A stretch of 64,000 bases of DNA from an uncultured Oscillospiraceae bacterium (GTDB lineage Bacteria > Bacillota > Clostridia > Oscillospirales > Oscillospiraceae), in assembly GCA_944386845.1 (NCBI GenBank), contig CALXCP010000002.1, positions 1 through 64,000 of the forward strand, read 5' to 3'. Shown piece by piece: positions 34,667 through 43,094 of this stretch. The number at the start of each line of letters is the position of its first letter. Positions within the stretch are counted from its first letter, which is position 1. A program made the position numbers and the translations under genes. The notes under the pieces are model-generated. The model was not told where the DNA came from, did no database searches, and saw only the letters and a program-made list of their open reading frames with translations.

Positions 34667-35317
34667 ATGGCCCGCTGCGTCCGCTATCTCATCCGGATGT
34701 GTATGCTGCCCGCCCTCGGGGTCGTGCTGCTCTTCGCCGCGGCGCCTCTGCTGGTGCCGCTGGAGTTCCTGGAGACCTACTACACCTCGCTGCCCATCGC
34801 CGCCCTGGCCATCCTGTTCGTCTACGGCGCGACGGCCACCGGCTGGCAGGCCAACCTGGTTCTGTCCCTCGGGGCCCGGCGGCACGACCTGTTCCATGGC
34901 ACGGCGGCTGTCTTCGTCCTCACATCCCTGCTGGCCGCCGCCCTCATCGTCCTCGCCGCCATGGTCCCCGGGGCGCTGGGTATGACCCGGTTCTCCGGCG
35001 ACGGGGCCATGGGGGCGCTGGCCGGCGGCCCCGCCGCCTGGCCCATGCTGTGGCTGGCCTGCCTGACCGGCATGTCGACGGGGGGCTTTTTCGGCCGGCT
35101 CTTTCTTCTCCGGCACAAGGTGCTTGCCATCGTCCTGCTGGCGGCCTTCTGGCTGGTGGCCACGGTCCTCTGCCTCGTGGCCCTCATGGTCCCCGTCGCC
35201 GCCTGGGAGGTCCCCCTCGGGGTGCTGCCGGCGGCGCTGTACCTGATCCTGACGGGGCTGAACGTCCTGTTTCTCCTGCTCACCCGGCGGTGGCTGCTCC
35301 GGGCCGTGGTGTGCTGA
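34667..35317 (+). CDS. ABC-associated membrane protein 1
   Basis: 216 residues with about six membrane helices; begins MARCVRYLIRMCMLPALGVVLL. No motif I can name, but its position 12 bp after the ATPase gene and its size fit a permease half of an ABC-2-like exporter. A GAGGGGGTGG ribosome site precedes the ATG. Substrate unknown. Confidence 0.75.
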   Translation: MARCVRYLIRMCMLPALGVVLLFAAAPLLVPLEFLETYYTSLPIAALAILFVYGATATGWQANLVLSLGARRHDLFHGTAAVFVLTSLLAAALIVLAAMVPGALGMTRFSGDGAMGALAGGPAAWPMLWLACLTGMSTGGFFGRLFLLRHKVLAIVLLAAFWLVATVLCLVALMVPVAAWEVPLGVLPAALYLILTGLNVLFLLLTRRWLLRAVVC

Positions 35318-35332
35318 CAAGGGGGTGCCGAC

Positions 35333-36067
35333 ATGGTTGGAAAAATGATCTCCCTGCACCGGCGGGTCCTGCAGATCCCGCTGCTGGTGGTGGCGGGGCT
35401 CTTCGCGGCCATCCACCTGGTCACCGCCGTGGTGCTGGCCGTTGCCCGGCCGGACACCGTCCCCATGGTGTCGGGCTATGTGCTGCCGGTCGCGGCGGGG
35501 AGCGCCCTGCTGCTGTGCACCTTTCAGCACACCGGCGGCGCCTTTGAGCAGGCCCTGCGGCTGGGCCGCACCCGGCGGGGGGCGCTGGGGGGCGTGCTGG
35601 CCCTGACCCTGCTGAACGGGGCGTCCCTCTTCGGCCTCAGCGCCCTGCTCACCGCCCTGGAGCGGTGGGCGGCCCCGCCCCTGTGGGCCGCCCTGACGGG
35701 GGCGCCCGGGTATGTCGTGGGGACTGAGGGGCGCGCTCTCCCCGCGCCGGCCCCCGGGGCGCCCGCGGTGGCGCCCGACCCCGAGCTGCTGGCGGTGGCG
35801 GGGGCCTTCCCCTGGTGGGCGTGGCTGGCCATCGCCATCGGCTGCGCCCTGGCCGGCTTCGTCCTGGGGGCGCTGATGCAGCGGCTGGGCCCCAAGGTCC
35901 TGTGGGGCCTGTGGGGGGCGTGGCTGGTGTGGATGCTCTGGCTGTACAGCCCGCCCCTGCGGGAGCTGCTCCGGCAGGGCTGGGTCATCCCCGCCGCCGT
36001 CCTGGCCGTGCTGGCCCTGACCGTCTGGTCGGCCTGGTCCCTGCTCCACGCGGTGGTGCGGCGGTAG
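35333..36067 (+). CDS. ABC-associated membrane protein 2
   Basis: 244 residues with six helices and an extracellular Pro/Ala-rich loop (about 125-155, RALPAPAPGAPAVAPDPE). Begins MVGKMISLHRRVLQIPLLVVAGLF. Probably the second permease half. It contains FEQALRLGRTRRGALGGVL, a cytoplasmic basic loop that resembles the LGxTRR motif also found (LGARRHDLF) in the preceding protein, suggesting the two are distant paralogues. Confidence 0.72.
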   Translation: MVGKMISLHRRVLQIPLLVVAGLFAAIHLVTAVVLAVARPDTVPMVSGYVLPVAAGSALLLCTFQHTGGAFEQALRLGRTRRGALGGVLALTLLNGASLFGLSALLTALERWAAPPLWAALTGAPGYVVGTEGRALPAPAPGAPAVAPDPELLAVAGAFPWWAWLAIAIGCALAGFVLGALMQRLGPKVLWGLWGAWLVWMLWLYSPPLRELLRQGWVIPAAVLAVLALTVWSAWSLLHAVVRR

Positions 36068-36098
36068 GGGCGGGCGGCCATCCCGGAACAGAGCGGAA

Positions 36099-36140
36099 AG
36101 CGGACCGACGGTCGCCCCACGGCGACCGTCGGTCCGCTTC
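36099..36140 (+). terminator. Terminator of the YtrA/ABC operon
   Basis: Perfect 18-bp stem (36099-36116 with 36121-36138), loop CCAC; poor T run (TCGTCT). Confidence 0.7.
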
Positions 36141-36211
36141 GTCTGGACGGGGCGGGGCCGGTGTGGTATGGTAGAGGCGGAAGAAGAGGCCCCGCGGGAG
36201 AGGAGGTCCCC

Positions 36212-36703
36212 ATGAGACGTGAGACCCGGCTGTACAACGTGATCCTACCCATCTGGATGCTGCTGCTGTTCCCACAGGTGTGGCTCATCGTCATCCCCGG
36301 CAACCTCATCGTGGACATGGCGGTGCTGCTGCTGGCCCTGGCCGCCCTGCGCCACGCCGGCAAGGGCGCGGTGGTGAAGGCCCTTTGGTGGAAGCTCTGG
36401 CTGCTGGGCTTCGCCGCCGACGCCGTGGGGGTGGCCTGGATGTTCCTGGGGGCGCTGCTCTACATCCCCCTGGGCAGCCTGTGGGAGAGCACGGTGGGCC
36501 ACATCGCCCACAACGCCTTCGCCCACCCGGCCGCCTTCCTGTGGACGCTGGCGGGGGTGGCCCTGGCGGGGGCGTGCATCTACCTTTTCGACAGGCGGGC
36601 CATGAGGGGGTGCCTCCTGCTCACCGCCCGGGAGCGGCATGTCATCGCCCTGGCCCTGGCCGTGGTCACCGCCCCCTGGCTGTTCTTTATCCCCATGTAC
36701 TGA
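36212..36703 (+). CDS. Small integral membrane protein
   Basis: 163 residues, about five membrane helices (LYNVILPIWMLLLFPQVWLIVI; LIVDMAVLLLALAAL; LWLLGFAADAVGVAWMFLGALLYI; FLWTLAGVALAGACIYLF; VIALALAVVTAPWLFFI). AGAGGAGG lies before ATG 36212. No family recognised. It stands alone between two terminators. Confidence 0.7.
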   Translation: MRRETRLYNVILPIWMLLLFPQVWLIVIPGNLIVDMAVLLLALAALRHAGKGAVVKALWWKLWLLGFAADAVGVAWMFLGALLYIPLGSLWESTVGHIAHNAFAHPAAFLWTLAGVALAGACIYLFDRRAMRGCLLLTARERHVIALALAVVTAPWLFFIPMY

Positions 36704-36715
36704 AGCCGAAACGAA

Positions 36716-36752
36716 GCCCCGGGCCGGTCCAAGGGACCGGCCCGGGGCGGGT
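36716..36752. terminator. Hairpin between convergent genes
   Basis: Perfect 15-bp stem (36716-36730 with 36734-36748), loop AAG, then GGGTTTAT. Serves the plus-strand gene and may also stop transcription from the serpin side. Confidence 0.7.
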
Positions 36753-36772
36753 TTATGCCGTTTTGCCCGGGC

Positions 36773-38038
36773 TCACTCGAAGGTCCCGAGGAACAGGGGC
36801 ACCCCGTTCTCCAGGTCCACGATGCCGTAGAGGAAGGGCCGGTCGAAATCCAGCTCGATGCCCTTCGGCTCCACCATGGGGGCGCCCTCCCCGGCCACGG
36901 CCACCACCGTGGCGGCGGCGGCCTCGGTACCCTCCTCGTTGACCGCTATCTTGGCGGCGTGGATGACCTGGGAGAGGTAGTAGCCGTAGGGGTTGTCCCC
37001 CAGCAGGGAGAAGTCGGCCCGGTCGGGGTCAAAGGCGGCGTCCAGCCCGAGCGCGGCCAGGGTGTCCTTCAGCTCCCCGCTCCACTCCGCCTCGAACTTG
37101 GGCAGGGTGAGGCGCAGGAAGAAGTCCTCCCGCTCCCCGCTGTCCCGGATGAGTTGGGCCAGCTCCGCCCCGTCCAGCTCCGCCAGCCAGGTCTCAAAGT
37201 CGGGGGAGTCGGGGTAGAGCCGGGGCATCAGGGCAAAGAAGGCCAGCCGCCCGTCGTCATAGGGCAGCAGGGCCCCCACGCTGTCCTCCGTTTCCAGATA
37301 GGGAAACTCCCGGTCAAAGTGGCGCAGGAAGTCCACCCAGTCCTCCGACCCGTCGGCGTGGGTGAACATCCGCTCCGTGGTGTCGTTGGGGTCGAATTCC
37401 TGGGCCCAGGTGTTCTTCAGGTACAGGGCGTTCACCAGCAGGGCGGCGGTCTCCTCCGCGAAGGGCTCGTCGATGATGGAAGGGATCATCTCATTGGTGT
37501 GGTCGGACACCCAGCCGTTGAGGGCGGGGACGATGCCCGGGGCGGACAGCTCCGCCTGGAGCACCTGGGCGCCGAAGATGCCCATGCATTTGCCGATGAA
37601 GTCCTCCCGGATCTCCCCCGCCGGGTCCACCCACAGGCTGTTGGCGATGGAGCACTCCGTGGAGCCGCCCAGCCCCTCGTAGCCGGCGGTCAGGTTCTGG
37701 CACAGGGCGTTGAGCATATCCAGCCCGGCCCCGCCGGACAGGACGGCCTTGAATTGGGTCAGTGTGTCCCCCTCCGCCCCGTTGGCCGCCATGGACAGGG
37801 CCAGGGCCGCCGACAGGGGGGAGATGAGGGCGGGCTCGCCGGAGCGCTCCCGGGCCCCCCGGAGCAGGTCCAGGCCGAACCCGGCCAGGGCGGTCTCGGC
37901 CGGCTCGGTGGAGCCGTCGTAGGCGACGACGATGGGGTCGGCGGTGAGCTCGGTCACGTCGGCGGCGGACGCGCCGCAGCCGGCCAGCAGGGTCAGGGAC
38001 AGGGTCAGCACCAGGGCAAGAGACAGGATGCGTTTCAT
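36773..38038 (-). CDS. Serpin-family lipoprotein
   Basis: 421 residues. The lipoprotein signal peptide ends LLAGCG (about Cys22). The rest is a full serpin fold ([62 protein letters not shown]), a suicide inhibitor of serine proteases. The reactive-loop hinge is [10 protein letters not shown] at 368-377; counting as in antitrypsin puts P1 at Glu384 and P1' at Gly385. It would act outside the membrane, perhaps against host or competitor proteases. AAGGAGG precedes ATG 38038; the longer upstream frame is leader. Transcribed from an ECF-type promoter. Confidence 0.92.
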   Translation of the reverse strand: MKRILSLALVLTLSLTLLAGCGASAADVTELTADPIVVAYDGSTEPAETALAGFGLDLLRGARERSGEPALISPLSAALALSMAANGAEGDTLTQFKAVLSGGAGLDMLNALCQNLTAGYEGLGGSTECSIANSLWVDPAGEIREDFIGKCMGIFGAQVLQAELSAPGIVPALNGWVSDHTNEMIPSIIDEPFAEETAALLVNALYLKNTWAQEFDPNDTTERMFTHADGSEDWVDFLRHFDREFPYLETEDSVGALLPYDDGRLAFFALMPRLYPDSPDFETWLAELDGAELAQLIRDSGEREDFFLRLTLPKFEAEWSGELKDTLAALGLDAAFDPDRADFSLLGDNPYGYYLSQVIHAAKIAVNEEGTEAAAATVVAVAGEGAPMVEPKGIELDFDRPFLYGIVDLENGVPLFLGTFE

Positions 38039-38090
38039 GGAACTACCTCCTTTTCCGCGTCGTGGTGGTGTGGGTCCTTCTGTCCCTTTG

Positions 38091-38115
38091 GACGAAAACG
38101 GCGGAAAAAAGTTTC
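38091..38115 (-). promoter_or_regulatory. ECF-type promoter of the serpin gene
   Basis: Minus strand: GAAAC (38115-38111), 16-bp T-rich spacer, CGTC (38094-38091). CGTC runs into a GTCC-N4-GGAC dyad. The same arrangement, including TTTTTTCCGCC in the spacer, precedes the lipoprotein at 43868. Confidence 0.75.
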
Positions 38116-38182
38116 GCCTCCCGCCCAAAATTTCCCGAAAAAATTTCCCCCAGCCTTTTTTGCCCCCGGCGGGCCGAAACAG

Positions 38183-38211
38183 TTGCAAAATCCGGGAAAA
38201 GCGGCTATACT
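38183..38211 (+). promoter_or_regulatory. Sigma-A promoter of asnS
   Basis: TTGCAA (38183-38188), 17 bp, TATACT (38206-38211); transcript would start about 30 bases before the TTG start codon. Confidence 0.8.
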
Positions 38212-38247
38212 GAAAGGCAGCTTGCATTGGATCAAGGAGGAACTGCT

Positions 38248-39642
38248 TTGGAACGGACAACGATCGCGCAAATTTTCGCCGACCGGGAGGCGCTGGGCGG
38301 CCGGACGGTCACCGTCATGGGCTGGGCCCGCACCATCCGGGACATGAAGGGCTTTGGCTTCATCGAGCTCAACGACGGCTCCTGCTTCAAGAACCTGCAG
38401 GTGGTCATGGACGCCAAGGCGCTGGACAACTATAAGGACATCGCCGGGCAGAACGTGGGCTGCGCCCTCGTGGTCACCGGCACGGTGGTCCTCACCCCGG
38501 AGGCCAAGCAGCCCCTGGAGGTGAAGGCCGTCTCCATCGCGGTGGAGGGCCCGTCCTCTCCCGACTATCCCCTGCAGAAGAAGCGCCACAGCGTGGAGTT
38601 CCTGCGCACCATCCAGCACCTGCGGCCCCGGACCAACCTGTTCTCCGCCGCCTTCCGGGTGCGCTCGGTGGCCGCCCACGCCGTCCACTGCTTCTTCCAG
38701 GACCGGGGCTTCGTCTATGTCCAGACCCCCCTCATCACCGCCAGCGACTGCGAGGGCGCCGGCGAGATGTTCCAGGTGACCACCCTGGACCTGGAGAACG
38801 TGCCCAAGAACCCCGACGGCACCGTGGACTACACCCAGGACTTCTTCGGCAAGCGGGCCAGCCTCACCGTCTCCGGCCAGCTCAACGCCGAGAACTTCGC
38901 CATGGCCTTCGGCAACGTGTACACCTTCGGCCCCACCTTCCGGGCGGAGAACTCCAACACCCAGCGCCACGCCGCCGAGTTCTGGATGATCGAGCCGGAG
39001 ATGGCCTTCTGCGACCTCAACGGGGACATGGAGGTGGCGGAGGCCATGATCAAGCACATCATCCGCACCGTCATGGACAAGTGCCCCCAGGAGATGGCCT
39101 TCTTCAACTCCTTCGTGGATAAGGGCCTGATTGAGCGGCTGGAGCATGTGGCCTCCTCCGACTTCGGCCGGGTGAGCTACACCGAGGCCGTGGAGATCCT
39201 GAAGAAGAACAACGACAAGTTCGACTACAAGGTGGAGTGGGGCTGCGACCTGCAGACGGAGCACGAGCGGTACCTCACCGAGCAGGTGTTCAAGCGCCCG
39301 GTGTTCGTCACCGACTACCCCAAGGAGATCAAGGCCTTCTACATGCGCCTTAACGACGACGGCAAGACTGTGGCGGCCTGCGACTGCCTGGTGCCCGGCA
39401 TCGGAGAGATCATCGGCGGCAGCCAGCGTGAGGAGCGGCTGGACATCCTGGAGGGCCGCATCCAGGAGCTGGGCATGGACCCCAAGGACTACTGGTGGTA
39501 CTGCGACCTGCGGCGCTACGGCTCCTGCCGCCACGCCGGCTTCGGCCTGGGCTTCGAGCGGATGGTCATGTACCTCACCGGCATCAGCAACATCCGGGAC
39601 GTGGAGCTGCACCCGAGAACGGTGGGCAACGCGGAGTTTTAA
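38248..39642 (+). CDS. asnS: Asparagine--tRNA ligase
   Basis: Charges tRNA-Asn. 464 residues: N-terminal OB anticodon-binding domain ([25 protein letters not shown]) and class II core with motif 2 ([26 protein letters not shown]) and motif 3 ([15 protein letters not shown]). [19 protein letters not shown] is typical of AsnRS rather than AspRS. Starts with TTG at 38248 behind AAGGAGG (7-base spacing); the upstream frame is leader. No T-box fits in the 30-nt leader. Confidence 0.97.
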   Translation: MERTTIAQIFADREALGGRTVTVMGWARTIRDMKGFGFIELNDGSCFKNLQVVMDAKALDNYKDIAGQNVGCALVVTGTVVLTPEAKQPLEVKAVSIAVEGPSSPDYPLQKKRHSVEFLRTIQHLRPRTNLFSAAFRVRSVAAHAVHCFFQDRGFVYVQTPLITASDCEGAGEMFQVTTLDLENVPKNPDGTVDYTQDFFGKRASLTVSGQLNAENFAMAFGNVYTFGPTFRAENSNTQRHAAEFWMIEPEMAFCDLNGDMEVAEAMIKHIIRTVMDKCPQEMAFFNSFVDKGLIERLEHVASSDFGRVSYTEAVEILKKNNDKFDYKVEWGCDLQTEHERYLTEQVFKRPVFVTDYPKEIKAFYMRLNDDGKTVAACDCLVPGIGEIIGGSQREERLDILEGRIQELGMDPKDYWWYCDLRRYGSCRHAGFGLGFERMVMYLTGISNIRDVELHPRTVGNAEF

Positions 39643-39662
39643 ACGGAAAAGGAGGAACCGCC

Positions 39663-40055
39663 ATGTTCCTGCCCGAGGGCTTCGACCTGCATGAGTGGGA
39701 GCTCACCTGCCACAGCCTCACCGACAACGTCCGGTGGCGGCAGGTCATGGAGGGCAACCTGCGGGAGAGCGCCCGCTTTGAGATCCACTGCTGGGCGGAG
39801 GAGACCGAGGCGCTGGAGGCCGCCCTGCGCTTCGGCGCGCCGGCGGACACCGGCTGGCAGTGGGGCACCGTGGTCCGGGGGGCTGTGACGCCGGGATTTA
39901 TCCGCTATCTCCTCTCCCTGCCCAAGCCCGCCAGGGACGTATACAACAGGATGACCCCCTTCTTCACCATCGCCCTGAGCAACGGCTTCTGGTCAGAGCA
40001 CTACGGCACCGAGCTGGACCAGGGGGAGCCGTGGGAGACCTCCCCCGGCCAGTGA
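39663..40055 (+). CDS. Hypothetical cytoplasmic protein
   Basis: 130 residues starting MFLPEGFDLHEWELTCHSLT. AAAAGGAGG precedes the ATG, 20 bp after asnS, and a terminator follows, so it is likely co-transcribed with asnS. Rich in Trp and aromatic residues, no signal peptide, membrane helix or known motif. Function unknown. Confidence 0.75.
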   Translation: MFLPEGFDLHEWELTCHSLTDNVRWRQVMEGNLRESARFEIHCWAEETEALEAALRFGAPADTGWQWGTVVRGAVTPGFIRYLLSLPKPARDVYNRMTPFFTIALSNGFWSEHYGTELDQGEPWETSPGQ

Positions 40056-40074
40056 GAACAGCATAGAGACGGGA

Positions 40075-40116
40075 ACAGGCCCGGGCGCGACGCGCCCGGG
40101 CCTGTCTTTGTTTTTG
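40075..40116 (+). terminator. Terminator of asnS and its follower
   Basis: 12-15-bp stem (40075-40089 with 40091-40105, innermost bases forming the loop), then CTTTGTTTTT. Confidence 0.88.
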
Positions 40117-40160
40117 CCGTGACACCGGCGCATTGGGGCCGGAGGGGGAAAGCACCGCCA

Positions 40161-40200
40161 AGAATTAGGAATGAGGAGATAGGAGATAGGAGATAAGGGG
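40161..40200. repeat. AATTAGGAATGAG-type intergenic repeat, copy 3
   Basis: AATTAGGAATGAGGAGATAGGAG motifs directly next to the long repeat copy D, the same pairing as at 28302-28895. Confidence 0.6.
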
Positions 40201-40440
40201 CCCACGCCCCAGTGATTACCCGCGCGAGGCGCCTCGCCATCGGGAGCAGACGGCCCCTCGCCTGCCCACGGGCGGCAGCAGGCGGGACCGGGCCGCGTCG
40301 GCTCACGGAGCGCCGGATTCGGAGGCAGGCAGGGAACCGGTCTTTGGTGACTTTCTGCCGGCGCAGAAAGTCACTCGCCCTCAGGCGAAACCGCGGCAGG
40401 AGCTTCCGCGACCGACCACCTGATATGGGGCGGTAGCCCG
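40198..40440. repeat. Long interspersed repeat, copy D
   Basis: Fourth copy of the 28604 repeat. Shares CCCACGCCCCAGTG, GAGGCGCC, CGGGCGGCAGCAGGCGGGA, CTCACGGAGCGCCGGATT and the GTGACTTTCTG/CAGAAAGTCAC hairpin (40347-40374). The CAAGGACC hairpin segment present in copies A and B is deleted here. The 397-bp gap between the flanking genes has no other content. Confidence 0.75.
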
Positions 40441-40452
40441 GCAGCCCGGCGG

Positions 40453-40779
40453 TCACCGCCCCGCGTTTTTGAGGGCGAAGGCCAGCTTCACGGCCGCCGC
40501 CCCCAGCAGGACGCAGAGGACGAACCCATAGAGGATATCTATGCCGAGCCTGTCCCACCCGGAGACAGCCTGCCACAGGCACTCGCTCACGACGGCGCCG
40601 ATGCCGCACAGGCCCACGATCAGCCATCTCATGGCCGGCCTGCGGCACCTCCTCTCAAGGACGAACTGAAGGGCGGCGCCCGCGAACACGCAGAGATAGA
40701 CCAGCGCCGTCAGGACCGGAACGGACCAGCGATAGAAGGCGCTGAAAAACCCGATTTCGAAGAGCTCCACGATCCCCAT
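40453..40779 (-). CDS. Small membrane protein
   Basis: 108 residues with three membrane helices (about 13-40, 50-68, 80-100) and a basic loop LERRCRRPAMRW. GAGGGG precedes the ATG. No family recognised. Stands alone between repeats. Confidence 0.6.
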   Translation of the reverse strand: MGIVELFEIGFFSAFYRWSVPVLTALVYLCVFAGAALQFVLERRCRRPAMRWLIVGLCGIGAVVSECLWQAVSGWDRLGIDILYGFVLCVLLGAAAVKLAFALKNAGR

Positions 40780-40799
40780 ACGTTCCCCTCCTCTCCGAT

Positions 40800-40945
40800 C
40801 TCAATTCCTAATTTCCGAGTCCTCATTCCTGCGTTGCCGCAAAGTCCGCTCCCAACCGGGCCCGCGGCTTTCGCCGCTGGGCTCCGCCGGGGGCCCCTTA
40901 TCTCCTGTCTTCGCTCCCCACTCTTCACTCTCAATTCCTAATTCT
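40800..40945. repeat. AATTAGGAATTAG-type intergenic repeat, copy 4
   Basis: Reverse-oriented words TCAATTCCTAATTTCC at one end and CACTCTTCACTCTCAATTCC near the other, flanking a GC-rich hairpin-forming middle. Its right edge supplies the last codons and stop of the gene ending at 40931. Confidence 0.6.
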
Positions 40946-41776
40946 CCTCAAGGCCGCCCCGGCCAGGACCCCCGCCAGGGAGAAGCCGGCGGCGATGGGC
41001 AGCAGGGGCCAGTCGGCCATATTGGACACCAGCCGGGCCAGGGGGATGAAGACCAGCGCGCACAGGGCACACAGGACAGGGTAGAGCAGGCACAGCCCCT
41101 GCCGCTTCCCGAGGGACAGCCCGGAGAAGAATCCCCCCACGGGGAGCAGGAGATAGGGGTAGAGCAGCCCGGACAGCACCGGCACGTCGGCGGCGTCCAG
41201 CAGCCGCAGCGCCATGGGCAGCGCCAGGCACAGCAGCAGGGCGAAGGGGAGATAGGGCAGGGTCTCCCGCCATTTCAGCGGCGACGGCCCGGGGGGCAGC
41301 CCCAGCTTCTCCCGGATGGCAGACACCTCCGCGTACCACCCCACCCACCGGCCCAGCCAGATGAGCAGATAGACCGCCGCCAGCAGGACCAGGTACACCG
41401 CCATGGCCTGCCACGACCAGGCCCAGCCCAGCAGGGTGCAGGTGAGGGTGAGCGCCCCGGCAGTGAGGGCAAAGTGGGCCAGGGAGCGCAGGACCAGGGT
41501 GGGCCCGTCGCCGGCGAAGGGGAGGGTGGACACCCCCACCACCGCCCCCAGCAGGAAGTAGAGGGCCAGCTGGACCGCGAAGGCCAGGGGGGCGGAGCCC
41601 AGCCGCAGCGTCAGGTCGGCGCTCACCAGCCGGAAGGGGGTGTGGATGCCCATGGAGATGAGCCCGCCGCTGACGATGTCGTTGAACAGCCCGCCCAGGG
41701 GGATGAGGACGGCCACCCCCAGCAGCCCCCCGACGAGGGCGCGGGTCAGCGCCCGCCGTTTGTCATCGATGAACAT
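40931..41776 (-). CDS. DUF3021-like membrane protein
   Basis: 281 residues, about eight helices. The N-terminal half (FNDIVSGGLISMGIHTPFRLVSADL, then four helices) fits DUF3021, a family normally near 140 residues and paired with a LytTR regulator, as here. A second membrane half (about 175-281) is an extra or a fusion. The last residues (IRN, stop) come from an AATTAGGAATTGA repeat, so the original C-terminus may have been altered. Starts 14 bp after the LytTR gene. Confidence 0.78.
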   Translation of the reverse strand: MFIDDKRRALTRALVGGLLGVAVLIPLGGLFNDIVSGGLISMGIHTPFRLVSADLTLRLGSAPLAFAVQLALYFLLGAVVGVSTLPFAGDGPTLVLRSLAHFALTAGALTLTCTLLGWAWSWQAMAVYLVLLAAVYLLIWLGRWVGWYAEVSAIREKLGLPPGPSPLKWRETLPYLPFALLLCLALPMALRLLDAADVPVLSGLLYPYLLLPVGGFFSGLSLGKRQGLCLLYPVLCALCALVFIPLARLVSNMADWPLLPIAAGFSLAGVLAGAALRRIRN

Positions 41777-41790
41777 GACGCTCCCTCCTT

Positions 41791-42225
41791 TCACAGGTCC
41801 AGGGTCTCTTTGATCTTCTTCACGTACCGCCGGGACACATAGCACACCGTCCCCCCGGTGAGGGCGATGCGGATGGTCCCGGTGAGGGACAGGTCCAGAG
41901 CGGTGACCTTCCGCAGGTTGACGATCTCCGAGTGGGAGATGCGCACGAAGGTGTGCCGGTCCAGCCTGGCCTCCAGCTCGTAGAGCCGCTCCCGCAGGTC
42001 GTAGACCGCCCCGATGGTCTGGACCTTCACCCCCTTCTCCTCGCCGTAGCAGCGGAGGATGTCCGCCTCGGAGAGGGGGACGGCGGTGTCCCCGTCCCAG
42101 CCGATGAGGGCGGCGCCCCCCTCCAGCCGGGCGGCCAGGGCCTTCACCTCGTCGGTGAGGGCGGGGGCGGTGATGGTCACCGTGGGCCCGGCGCAGCCGG
42201 GGTCGATGCGGATGTCCACCTTCAC
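41791..42225 (-). CDS. LytTR-family DNA-binding regulator
   Basis: 144 residues; the C-terminal LytTR domain (about 50-144) contains IGAVYDLRERLYELEARLDRHTFVRISHSEIVNL and VSRRYVKKIKETL, which are family signatures. No receiver domain, so it is the free-standing type that works with DUF3021 membrane proteins. Start is GTG at 42225 behind AGGAGGG. Likely controls its own operon. Confidence 0.92.
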   Translation of the reverse strand: MKVDIRIDPGCAGPTVTITAPALTDEVKALAARLEGGAALIGWDGDTAVPLSEADILRCYGEEKGVKVQTIGAVYDLRERLYELEARLDRHTFVRISHSEIVNLRKVTALDLSLTGTIRIALTGGTVCYVSRRYVKKIKETLDL

Positions 42226-42261
42226 GGGGCTCCCTCCTCTCTGGCTTCGTTCTCTGATTCC

Positions 42262-42290
42262 AATATAGCGGAACGGGGGCCGCCTGTCCA
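42262..42290 (-). promoter_or_regulatory. Sigma-A promoter of the LytTR operon
   Basis: Minus strand: TGGACA (42290-42285), 17 bp, TATATT (42267-42262). The -35 lies in a CTGTCC/GGACAG dyad. Confidence 0.7.
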
Positions 42291-42329
42291 GTGCTTTCGG
42301 ACAGACGGCCCCCCGCGGGGGACGGGCGG

Positions 42330-42536
42330 TCAGTCCTCCTCCCGGAAGGCGAACAGGTCCTCCACCGTCACCCCAAACACCTTGGCCAGGTCCATGGCCA
42401 GCTTCAGCGAGGGGTTGTACTGGCCCTTCTCCAGCCGGCCGATGGTCTCCCGCCGCACCCCCACCAGGGCGGCCAGCTCGGCCTGGTCCAGGCCCTTCGC
42501 CTGGCGGTGCTCCCGCAGGCGGGTCTCCAGCCTCAT
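42330..42536 (-). CDS. XRE-family small repressor
   Basis: 68 residues, a single helix-turn-helix: MRLETRLREHRQAKGLDQAELAALVGVRRETIGRLEKGQYNPSLKLAMDLAKVFGVTVEDLF. This short class often regulates itself and the membrane protein beside it. The start overlaps the stop of the upstream membrane protein gene (ATGA). The longer frame to 42896 is a shadow of that gene. Confidence 0.92.
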   Translation of the reverse strand: MRLETRLREHRQAKGLDQAELAALVGVRRETIGRLEKGQYNPSLKLAMDLAKVFGVTVEDLFAFREED

Positions 42537-42949
42537 GCGGCGAACCTCTCGTAGCCCAGGAAGAGCAGGTCCCTGACCAGGCAGACCACGGAGAAGAGGA
42601 TCAGGATGCCGCTCCGGTCCAGGGTGAGGTTCCAGCCCTCCACTCGTCCGCTGACGAGCAGCAGCGCGCCCATGGCGACAAAAAAGAGGGTGAACAGGGC
42701 GGCGTCCGTCCGGCGCTCGTTTTCGGCGGAGCGCTCGTCCCCCCGCTCGGTGAAGAGGCCGGTGGCATTGAGGATCACCGCCGCCGCCAGGGCCAGCAGC
42801 ACCGCCGACAACGCCACCTTCACGGGGAAGGGCAGCAGGTCCTTCAGCGGGTAGGACCGGGCGGTCAGACCTGCGGCCAGGATCAGGAGCCAGCACAGGG
42901 CGTCGATCTGCCGGCTGCGGGTGAGGGTGAGAAATTTGCGGGTATTCAT
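42533..42949 (-). CDS. Four-helix membrane protein paired with XRE repressor
   Basis: 138 residues, four membrane helices, with ERGDERSAENERRTDAALF between helices 2 and 3; this resembles the DUF2178-like proteins that accompany short XRE regulators. GGAGGTG lies eight bases before the ATG. First gene of a two-gene operon; role unknown. Confidence 0.8.
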   Translation of the reverse strand: MNTRKFLTLTRSRQIDALCWLLILAAGLTARSYPLKDLLPFPVKVALSAVLLALAAAVILNATGLFTERGDERSAENERRTDAALFTLFFVAMGALLLVSGRVEGWNLTLDRSGILILFSVVCLVRDLLFLGYERFAA

Positions 42950-42965
42950 GGTCACAGGCACCTCC

Positions 42966-43052
42966 GATGTGATATATTTGTCTCCTTGCGTGAGAAATAT
43001 ATCACATCTCGGGGACGGTGTCAAGGGGAAATGTGAGAAAAATATCACATGA
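42966..43052 (-). promoter_or_regulatory. Promoter and repeated operators of the XRE operon
   Basis: Minus-strand promoter TTGACA (43024-43019), 17 bp, TATATT (43001-42996). The -10 lies in one of three related boxes: GATGTGATATATTT (42966-42979) is a perfect 14-bp inverted match to AAATATATCACATC (42995-43008), and TGTGAGAAAAATATCACA (43033-43050) is a further TGTGA-N8-TCACA dyad. Strong candidate for autorepression. Confidence 0.8.
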
Positions 43053-43054
43053 CA

Positions 43055-43089
43055 GAGGGCCGCCCGGACATGATGTCCGGGCGGCCCTC
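43055..43089 (-). terminator. Hairpin after the lipoprotein gene
   Basis: Perfect 17-bp stem (43055-43071 with 43073-43089), immediately after the lipoprotein stop; no T run, so it may also act as an insulating or stabilising hairpin. Confidence 0.6.
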
Positions 43090-43094
43090 CGGCC

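Noticed and set aside
38183..38247. T-box riboswitch before asnS
   Set aside because: The predicted leader is only about 30 nt, too short for a T-box, and no T-box sequence is present.
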